Source of the DNA: Solimonas soli DSM 21787 | GTDB taxonomy: Bacteria > Pseudomonadota > Gammaproteobacteria > Nevskiales > Nevskiaceae | Direction: 5' to 3' | NCBI RefSeq assembly: GCF_000474945.1 | Contig: NZ_KI440839.1 | Location: 38,504 to 78,794, forward strand | DNA: 40,291 nt | Shown: piece after piece, positions 34,870-40,291 of the stretch | How the letters are laid out: each line of letters begins with the position of its first letter | Position numbering within the stretch: the stretch's first letter is position 1 | The notes under the pieces: generated by a model | What the model was told of the DNA's origin: nothing | What the model saw: only the letters and a program-made list of their open reading frames with translations | Databases searched by the model: none | Position numbers and translations under genes: made by a program

Positions 34870-34921
34870 AGCGGCGTCGCATCAGCGCCCGCGGGGCGGG
34901 GGTGCCGCCTGCGACGCCGCT
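34870..34921. repeat. 12 bp inverted repeat between csbD and DUF1328
   Basis: AGCGGCGTCGCA (34870-34881) and TGCGACGCCGCT (34910-34921) are perfect inverted repeats around a 28-base GC-rich loop. There is no T-run, so it is not a classical terminator. In the mRNA it would be a stable intercistronic stem that could shape transcript decay or the csbD/DUF1328 ratio. Confidence 0.55.
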
Positions 34922-34930
34922 CCGCCCGCT

Positions 34931-35152
34931 TCAGTGGCGAGCGTCGGGCTTGTCGTCGATCCCCTCGAGGAAGCGGTCGATCTGCTTGCCGGCTTCGTCG
35001 CGCGTCACGCCGTAGCGCTCCTGCACGAGACCGGCGAGGCGTTCGGCATTGCCTTCGACGCGCAGCAGATCGTCGTCGGTCAGCTTGCCCCAGGTTTCCT
35101 TGGCGCGGCCCTTCACCTGCTTCCACTGGCCTTTGAGTGTGTCGCGATTCAT
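34931..35152 (-). CDS. csbD: CsbD family stress-response protein
   Basis: This 73-residue acidic helical protein begins MNRDTLKGQWKQVKGRAKE, the CsbD signature, and continues WGKLTDDDLLRVEGN. A 30-residue tail (ERYGVTRDEAGKQIDRFLEG) is standard for proteobacterial members. AAGGAGG precedes the ATG. It is the first gene of a likely csbD-DUF1328 operon. Its molecular function is unknown; CsbD proteins are induced by general stress. Confidence 0.92.
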   Translation of the reverse strand: MNRDTLKGQWKQVKGRAKETWGKLTDDDLLRVEGNAERLAGLVQERYGVTRDEAGKQIDRFLEGIDDKPDARH

Positions 35153-35208
35153 GGTCGCCTCCTTGCGTACCACGGCGTTGATGCCGTGACCCACCTTGGC
35201 GACGAGGC

Positions 35209-35226
35209 ACTGAACATCGACTGAAC
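35209..35226. repeat. Direct repeat ACTGAAC x2 upstream of csbD
   Basis: ACTGAAC occurs at 35209-35215 and 35220-35226, an 11 bp (one helical turn) period, in the divergent region between csbD and a lipoprotein gene. This fits binding sites for a regulator on one face of the helix. On the plus strand GAACTT also appears at 35223. Confidence 0.35.
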
Positions 35227-35244
35227 TTTCGACGCCCGAGACGC

Positions 35245-35250
35245 CATAAT
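35245..35250 (+). promoter_or_regulatory. Candidate -10 element of the small lipoprotein gene
   Basis: CATAAT lies 34 bases before the ATG at 35285. The -35 (TGAACT at 35222) is weak and overlaps the direct repeat. Confidence 0.4.
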
Positions 35251-35284
35251 GCCGGCTGGTTTGCGTCGGCTCCCGCCTCCCCTC

Positions 35285-35563
35285 ATGAATTCCACGATTG
35301 CGATTCTCCGGCTGCTCCCGCTCGCCGCCGCGGCATTCGTCGCGCTGCTGGCCGGCTGCGCGGGCGCCCCGGCCGTGCCGCCTCCGCCGCCGTGCAGCGG
35401 CCTGTGCACGACCCACGAGGACGGCTACCAGTGGGCGCTGCGCGGCACGCTGAGCGATCCGAAGCAATGCGAGAGCCCTTCCTATCCGGACGCATTCAAG
35501 CGCGGCTGCCTCGATGCCGTTAACGACTACAGCCAGATGCGCCCCACCTCCACCGGCCTTTGA
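35285..35563 (+). CDS. Small lipoprotein of unknown function
   Basis: This 92-residue protein has a lipobox (LLAGC, Cys about residue 25) and a Pro-rich patch. A short domain with cysteines follows (CSGLC, KQCESP, RGCLDA) that could form disulfides. The segment DGYQWALRGTLSDPKQC and FKRGCLDAVNDY looks conserved, but I do not recognise the family. The SD is weak. It stands divergent from csbD and 70 bases before the EAL gene. Confidence 0.7.
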   Translation: MNSTIAILRLLPLAAAAFVALLAGCAGAPAVPPPPPCSGLCTTHEDGYQWALRGTLSDPKQCESPSYPDAFKRGCLDAVNDYSQMRPTSTGL

Positions 35564-35633
35564 ACCTTGCCGATGGCGACGTTGCCGCATGCGCTGATAT
35601 CGTCTCGGCCATCGACTGCAGGGAGTCGTCGCC

Positions 35634-36815
35634 ATGCAACACCGTCGCCATCTGTCCGCCGGTGAAGTGTTGTTTCGCGCCGGCGATCCCGGCGAGGTCG
35701 CCTACCTGGTCGAATCCGGCGTCGTCGAGATCTACCTCGAACGCGCCGGCGGCACGCAGGCGATCGCCAGGCTCGGCAGCAACGAGCTGTTCGGCGAGAT
35801 GGCGCTGGCCGGCGATCACACGCGCACGGCGAGCGCCCGGGCGCTCGACGACGCCGAGCTGCTGGTCATCACGCACGAGGCGCTCGCCGCGCAGCTGGCG
35901 CGCGCCTCGCCCGTGCTGCGCCACCTGCTGCGCGTGACGATGGCGCGCAGCCGCGACTCCCTGCGCCTCGCCGGCCGCGGCGGCGCCGAACCCCAGGCGC
36001 CGCCGGCCTTCGTCGACCCCGAGCACGACGGCGAGCTGGCGGCGCAGCAGCTGCGCGCCGAGCGCGAGCTGTCGCAGGCCCTGCAGGCCGGCGAATTCGA
36101 GCTGCACTACCAGCCGATCGTCGCGCTCGACAACGGCCGCGTCGCCGGCTTCGAGGCCCTGATCCGCTGGCGCGATCCGCGGCGCGGCCTGCTGCTGCCG
36201 GCCGCGTTCATCGACGTCGCCGAAGCCTCGCCGCTGATCATCGACATCGGCCACTGGATCATCGACACGGCGACCGCGGCGCTGGCGCGCATGGACGCCG
36301 CGACCGGCGCCGTGCAGCCCTTCTGCTCGATCAATCTTTCACCGCGGCAGTTCGACGAACCGCAGCCGCTGCTCGCGCACATCCGCGAAGCGCTGGCGCG
36401 GCACGCCCTGGCGCCGCAGCGCCTGTGCCTGGAGATCACCGAGTCGGCGGCTTTCGACAATCCGCTCGCCGCCCGTCCGCTGCTCGAGCAGTGCCGCACG
36501 CTCGGCTGCAAGGTGCTGATCGACGACTTCGGCACCGGCTACGGCACGCTGTCCTACCTGCATCGCCTGCCGATCGACGCGATCAAGCTCGACCGCAGCT
36601 TCATTCGCGAGATCGCCGGCAACGCCGGCGCCACCGCCATCATCCGCGCCATGACGCAGCTCGCCACCGATCTCGGCCTGTACACGGTCGCCGAAGGCAT
36701 CGAGAGCGCCGAGCAGGCGGCGCGCTGCGCCCAGCTCGGCGTGCGCTACGGGCAGGGCTTCCTCTACTCCAAAGGCGTGCCGCTCGACGCGGCGCTGGCG
36801 ATGCTGCGCGCCTGA
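35634..36815 (+). CDS. Cyclic-nucleotide-sensor EAL phosphodiesterase
   Basis: This 393-residue protein joins an N-terminal cNMP-binding domain (about 5-105; FGEMALAGDHTRTA contains the phosphate-binding cassette, R64-T65) to an EAL domain. All usual catalytic residues are present: E174 of FEAL, N234, E267, D297-D298 in LIDDFGTGY, K318, E354 and Q374. It is expected to degrade c-di-GMP under control of a nucleotide or of a related ligand. There is no GGDEF domain and no membrane segment. It balances the two cyclases in the window. Confidence 0.93.
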   Translation: MQHRRHLSAGEVLFRAGDPGEVAYLVESGVVEIYLERAGGTQAIARLGSNELFGEMALAGDHTRTASARALDDAELLVITHEALAAQLARASPVLRHLLRVTMARSRDSLRLAGRGGAEPQAPPAFVDPEHDGELAAQQLRAERELSQALQAGEFELHYQPIVALDNGRVAGFEALIRWRDPRRGLLLPAAFIDVAEASPLIIDIGHWIIDTATAALARMDAATGAVQPFCSINLSPRQFDEPQPLLAHIREALARHALAPQRLCLEITESAAFDNPLAARPLLEQCRTLGCKVLIDDFGTGYGTLSYLHRLPIDAIKLDRSFIREIAGNAGATAIIRAMTQLATDLGLYTVAEGIESAEQAARCAQLGVRYGQGFLYSKGVPLDAALAMLRA

Positions 36816-36834
36816 GGCGGCGGCGCGCTGCGGC

Positions 36835-37626
36835 TCAGGCGAAGACCACGACGCTCTGCCGGCTCAGCGCCACGGCCTTGCCGTCCGGGCTCCACAAGGT
36901 CGCCGTCTGGCTGAGATAACCGCTGTGCGCGGCGCTGGCCTCGGCGTCCATCAGCCACCAGCCGTCGGCCGACGCGTCGTAGTCGGGCCGCAGCAGTTCG
37001 AGCATCCAGGTCAGCGAACTGGCCGGGCCCTTGCTGCTCAGCACCGACAGGCCCGGGCTCGGAATGCTGTCGGCGAGCGCGATCAGCTGGGCCTCGCCGA
37101 CTGGCGCCGCGTCCTTGAGGCGCACGTAGATCTGCGTCTTCGGCTCGGTGGCGCCGCGGAACGGAAAGCCGCCGCTGCCCCAGCGGAAATCGACGTGCTG
37201 CGTGAAGGCCGGTGTCACGCCTTCGACGTAGCGCAGCTCGCGGGCCTGCTCGACCGTGGCCGGCACGCGCGGCGGCGGCGGCGCGATCGCCAGCTGCGAT
37301 TCGCGCGGCAGGCCGAAGATGCCGAGCGTGCGGCAGGCCAGCTGCTCGCCGGCGTAGACGTCGGCCTCGACCTGCGTCGCCGACCTGCCGCTGCGCAGCA
37401 CGCGCGCGACGACGCGCGCCTCGCCCGGCGGCAGCGGCGCGATGAAGGTCGCCTGCAGCGTGCGCAGCGGGGTGGTCGCCGGCACCAGCGCGCGCATCGC
37501 GCGCGCGGCGATCGCCGCCTGCAGACCGCCGAAGGCCGTGCGACCCTGCAGCCAGTCCTCGCCGATCGTCGCCAGCCATTGCCCGCCCTCGCCGCGCATG
37601 GCGGCAAGCAAATCCGAGAACCGCAT
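36835..37626 (-). CDS. Acyl-CoA thioesterase (double hotdog)
   Basis: This 263-residue protein has the two-hotdog layout of TesB-like thioesterases: FGGLQAAIAARAMRA in the first half with the acyl-binding ATFIAPLPPGEA strand, and SSLTWMLELL plus SQTATLWSPDGKAVALSRQ in the second. It probably hydrolyses medium or branched acyl-CoA. The start at 37626 has GGGAG upstream; the open frame continues into the terminator and is not coding there. Confidence 0.88.
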   Translation of the reverse strand: MRFSDLLAAMRGEGGQWLATIGEDWLQGRTAFGGLQAAIAARAMRALVPATTPLRTLQATFIAPLPPGEARVVARVLRSGRSATQVEADVYAGEQLACRTLGIFGLPRESQLAIAPPPPRVPATVEQARELRYVEGVTPAFTQHVDFRWGSGGFPFRGATEPKTQIYVRLKDAAPVGEAQLIALADSIPSPGLSVLSSKGPASSLTWMLELLRPDYDASADGWWLMDAEASAAHSGYLSQTATLWSPDGKAVALSRQSVVVFA

Positions 37627-37680
37627 GGAGCACTCCCGAAAAATTTCGCCGCGCATTGTGCGGCAAAAGCGGCCGGCGAC

Positions 37681-37707
37681 AAAAAAGGCCGCCCCCGCGG
37701 GGCGGCC
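37681..37707 (-). terminator. Rho-independent terminator 55 bases upstream of the thioesterase gene
   Basis: A perfect 9 bp stem GGCCGCCCC/GGGGCGGCC with a 3-base loop is followed on the minus strand by six Ts. It would end the transcript of the M3 peptidase gene after the repeat unit. It lies at nearly the same distance from the next start as the terminator before queA. Confidence 0.85.
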
Positions 37708-37739
37708 CGGGTGAGCGGTCCATTGTCGCGCCGCCCGGC

Positions 37740-37957
37740 GTGCTGCAGCGGCGCCCACCTCGCCGGGCGGAGGGGGATCGGTGATGAGAGTGCGGCGTGC
37801 GCCTTCGAGCCCTCTCCTCCCACGGGAGGAGAGGGTCGGGCGAGGAGGGCGCTGCGCGCGCGATGCGGATTCGGCGCGCGGTGCACGCGCCCACCTCCCC
37901 GGCCCCTCCGCCCGCGAGCGGGCGGAGGGGGATCGGGGCCTTCGAAGTGCGCGCCGC
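37740..37957 (-). repeat. Repeat copies between M3 peptidase and thioesterase genes
   Basis: One full 157 bp-type unit (CCCTCTCCTCCCACGGGAGGAGAGGG at its centre) and a partial second unit, in the same orientation as the array at 2319. The GCGCCCACCTC word repeats at 37751 and 37887; the spacing is 136 because the first copy has lost about 20 bases next to it. It ends about 9 bases before the peptidase stop. Confidence 0.85.
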
Positions 37958-37965
37958 GCCGGACG

Positions 37966-40110
37966 CTACCGCGCCGCCTTCACATCCAGCCCGCGGTGCT
38001 CGAGCAGCGGTTCGATGCGCGGCTCGTGGCCGATGAAGGCGCGGAACAGGGTCATCGCATCGACGCTGCCGCCTTTCGACAGCAGCATGGTGCGCAAGCG
38101 CTCGCCGTTCTCGCGCTTGAGGCCGTGCTCGCGGAACCACTGCTGGGTGTTGGTGTCGAGCACCTCGCTCCAGATGTACGCGTAGTAGCCGGCGTCGTAG
38201 CCGCCGGAGAACACGTGCGCGAAGTAGGTGCTGCGGTAGCGCGGCGGCACTTCGGCGAGATCGACGCCGGCCTCGTGCAGGGCCTGCGCCTCGAAGGCAT
38301 TGACGTCCCTGATCTCGCTCTGCGCCAGCGGCAGCTGGTACCAGCGCTGGTCGAGCAGCGCGGCGGCGAGATACTCGGTGGTCGCGAAGCCCTGGTTGAA
38401 CTTCTCGGCGGCGAGGAACTTGTCGACCAGCGCCTGCGGCATCGGCTTGCCGGTGCGGTAGTCCTTCGCGTAATGCTGCAGCACCTCCGGATACGTCGCC
38501 CACATCTCGTTGAACTGCGAGGGGTACTCGACGAAGTCGCGCGGCACGTTGGTGCCGGCGAACAGCGGGTACTGCACGTTGGAGAACAGGCCGTGCAGGG
38601 CATGGCCGAATTCGTGGAACAGGGTCGTCACCTCGTCGAAGGTCAGCAGCACCGGCTGGCCGGGCGAGGGCTTCGGGATGTTGAGATTGTTGACGACGAC
38701 GGGCCTGGTACCGAACAGCGCCGACTGCGAGACGAACTCGTTCATCCAGGCGCCGCCGCGCTTCGCGTCGCGCTTGAAGTAGTCGGCGAGGAACAGACCC
38801 AGCGGCGAACCATCCTCGTTGAAGACCTCGAACACGCGCACGTCCGGATGGTAGACCGGCAGATCCTTGCGCTCCTTGAACGTCAGGCCGTAGAGCCGGT
38901 GCGCGGCGTAGAACACGCCGTCCTGCAGCACGTGGTCGAGTTCCAGATACGGCTTCATCTGCGACTCGTCGAAGTCGTAGCGCGCCTTGCGCACCTTCTC
39001 TGCGTAATAGGCCCAGTCCCAGGCGGCCAGCTTGAAATGGTTTTCCGCGCCGCCCTTCTGCGCGTCGATCAGCTTCTGCATGTCGGTCGCCTCGCGCCGC
39101 GCGTTGCCGACCGCGGCCGGCGCGAGCTGGCCGAGCATCCGGTTGACGGCCTCCGGCGTCTTCGCGGTCTCGTCCTCGAGCACGTAGGCGGCGTGGGTCG
39201 GATAGCCGAGCAGCGCGGCGCGCTGGGCGCGCAGCGCGACGATGCGGGCGATGACGGCCTTGTTGTCGAACTCGTTGCCGTTGTTGCCGCGGCTGATCGA
39301 GGCCTTGAGGATGCGCTCGCGCAGCGCGCGGTTGTTGAGATAAGTCAGCGGCGGCTGGCCGGTGGTGTTCATCAGCGTGATCACGAACTTGCCGTCGAGC
39401 CCGCGCGTCTTCGCCGCTTCCGCGGCGGCGGCGATGTCCTCGTCCGACAGGCCGTCGAGCTCGGCGCGCGTGTCGACGACGACCGCCGAGGCGTTGCTGT
39501 CCTTGAGCAGGTTCTGCTCGAACTGCGTGTCGAGTTTCGACAGCTCCTCGTTGAGCTTGCGCAGCGTGGTCTTCTGCTCCTCGCCGAGCTGCGCGCCGGC
39601 GCGCACGAAATTGGTGTGGTAGCGCTCGAGCAGGCGCTGCGACTCGGCGTCGAGATCGAGGAGGCGGCGCGTGTTGTACAGGGCCTGCACGCGGGCGTAG
39701 AGCCGCGGGTTGAGGAAGATCGCGTCCTGGTGCGCGGCCAGCTGCGGCGCGAATTCGCTCTGGACCTTCTCCAGCGTCTCGTTGGTGTTCGACGACGTCA
39801 GGTTCGAGAACACCACCGACACGCGATCGAGCATGCGGCCGCTCTTCTCCATCGCGACGATGGTGTTGGCGAAGCTCGGCGCCTCGGGATTGTTGGCGAT
39901 GGCGTCGATCTCGCGACGCTGTTCGGCCATGCCGGCGGTGAACGCCGGGGCGAAGTCGGCGTCGCGGATGCGGTCGAAGGGCGGCAGCGCGTAAGGCAGC
40001 GTGCTGGGCTGGGCGAACGGATTGTCGGTGGTCATGGTGCTGGTCGTTGCGGCGTGCGCGGCGGACGCCAGAAGGCCGGCGGCCAGCGCCAGTGTAACGG
40101 GGGTCTTCAT
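37966..40110 (-). CDS. M3-family oligopeptidase, exported (Dcp-like)
   Basis: This 714-residue protein has a cleavable signal (LALAAGLLASAAHA) and the M3 peptidase layout: an N-terminal helical region and a zinc domain with HEFGH at residues 499-503. The nearby segments (VTTLFHEFGHALHGL, FVEYPSQFNEMWA, GGYDAGYYAYIWSEV) are typical of the Dcp/OpdA family, so it is a periplasmic dipeptidyl carboxypeptidase or oligopeptidase. GGGAG precedes the ATG at 40110. It is flanked by 157 bp repeats on both sides. Long frames on the plus strand across it are antisense artefacts. Confidence 0.94.
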   Translation of the reverse strand: MKTPVTLALAAGLLASAAHAATTSTMTTDNPFAQPSTLPYALPPFDRIRDADFAPAFTAGMAEQRREIDAIANNPEAPSFANTIVAMEKSGRMLDRVSVVFSNLTSSNTNETLEKVQSEFAPQLAAHQDAIFLNPRLYARVQALYNTRRLLDLDAESQRLLERYHTNFVRAGAQLGEEQKTTLRKLNEELSKLDTQFEQNLLKDSNASAVVVDTRAELDGLSDEDIAAAAEAAKTRGLDGKFVITLMNTTGQPPLTYLNNRALRERILKASISRGNNGNEFDNKAVIARIVALRAQRAALLGYPTHAAYVLEDETAKTPEAVNRMLGQLAPAAVGNARREATDMQKLIDAQKGGAENHFKLAAWDWAYYAEKVRKARYDFDESQMKPYLELDHVLQDGVFYAAHRLYGLTFKERKDLPVYHPDVRVFEVFNEDGSPLGLFLADYFKRDAKRGGAWMNEFVSQSALFGTRPVVVNNLNIPKPSPGQPVLLTFDEVTTLFHEFGHALHGLFSNVQYPLFAGTNVPRDFVEYPSQFNEMWATYPEVLQHYAKDYRTGKPMPQALVDKFLAAEKFNQGFATTEYLAAALLDQRWYQLPLAQSEIRDVNAFEAQALHEAGVDLAEVPPRYRSTYFAHVFSGGYDAGYYAYIWSEVLDTNTQQWFREHGLKRENGERLRTMLLSKGGSVDAMTLFRAFIGHEPRIEPLLEHRGLDVKAAR

Positions 40111-40214
40111 GTCTTCTCCCGAAGCGGCCGGAGGGATGAACGCGCCCCTCCGTGCAAATGAGCGGACGATCGTTCCACAGCGGCGTGCGCCGGAACAAGC
40201 CGGATTCTTCACCA

Positions 40215-40291
40215 GTCTTCGACCCCTCCCCCCGCAGGCGGGCGGAGGGGAAGCGGTGTGACAGTGCGGCGCACGGCTTCGAGCCCTCTCC
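40215..40291 (-). repeat. Partial copy of the 157 bp repeat at the right edge
   Basis: The CCCCTCCCCCCGC...GCGGGCGGAGGGG palindrome is followed by the linker and by the start of CCCTCTCC, running off the edge of the window. Same orientation as the arrays at 2319 and 37740. Confidence 0.85.

Noticed and set aside
35223-35250. Sigma-E-type promoter from GAACTT
   Set aside because: The -10 partner at the right spacing (TCTGA-like) is missing; CATAAT suits a sigma-70 element.
36925-40161. 1078-codon open frame on the plus strand
   Set aside because: It is antisense to the thioesterase and M3 peptidase genes, whose motifs are clear, and crosses repeats and a terminator.

Overview
The window is a GC-rich (roughly two-thirds G+C or more), gene-dense piece of bacterial chromosome. 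The gene content points to a gammaproteobacterium, most likely near the Xanthomonadales/Nevskiales: tgt and queA, YcgL, YaeQ, DUF2937, a MASE2 diguanylate cyclase, a CsbD/DUF1328 pair, and dispersed CCCTCTCC/GGAGAGGG palindromes. This placement is an inference. I see no rRNA, tRNA, insertion sequence, integrase or CRISPR array.

Layout. 1-684 is a tandem array of about 157 bp units, followed by gpx (thiol peroxidase), a YpfJ-type zinc metallopeptidase and a second array in the opposite orientation. 2.8-6.1 kb holds the queuosine genes tgt and queA, both on the minus strand but split by a plus-strand pair (DUF2937 membrane protein and a chagasin-type protease-inhibitor lipoprotein) with its own promoter. 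6.1-6.8 kb looks empty but holds a truncated start of a MalT/LAL-type regulator, an opposing 23-codon ORF with a strong ribosome site and a Cys-Cys end, a possible SD-masking leader, a direct-repeat operator candidate and a structured RNA ending in a terminator. 6.8-12.5 kb carries DUF1295, yaeQ, a RIO kinase with a [2Fe-2S] protein, a metallo-beta-lactamase/SDR pair and a HAD protein. 12.7-14.7 kb has a collapsed PQQ-like beta-propeller pseudogene and an overlapping KaiC-like ATPase/receiver pair. 14.8-21.7 kb is mixed housekeeping and signalling, including two diguanylate cyclases.

21.8-25.6 kb is a sulfatase module: an exported sulfatase with an altered modification motif, an exported formylglycine-generating-enzyme homologue with both catalytic cysteines, and an overlapping Cys-cluster gene. 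25.7-31 kb has an SDR, an NTF2-like protein, a double TM2 membrane protein, a small lipoprotein, an OPT oligopeptide transporter and a periplasmic protein. 31-36.8 kb has a patatin-like lipase, dinB, an outer-membrane lipoprotein, the stress pair csbD/DUF1328 and a cyclic-nucleotide-sensor EAL phosphodiesterase. The window closes with a thioesterase and an exported M3 oligopeptidase flanked on both sides by copies of the 157 bp repeat.

Themes. Two GGDEF proteins with I-sites and one EAL protein with its catalytic residues form a scattered c-di-GMP set. Lipoprotein signals are common. Several short genes overlap their neighbours by ATGA, GTGA or TGATG, implying translational coupling. The least ordinary places are 6.17-6.73 kb, the sulfatase/FGE pair, the KaiC-like pair and the repeat arrays.
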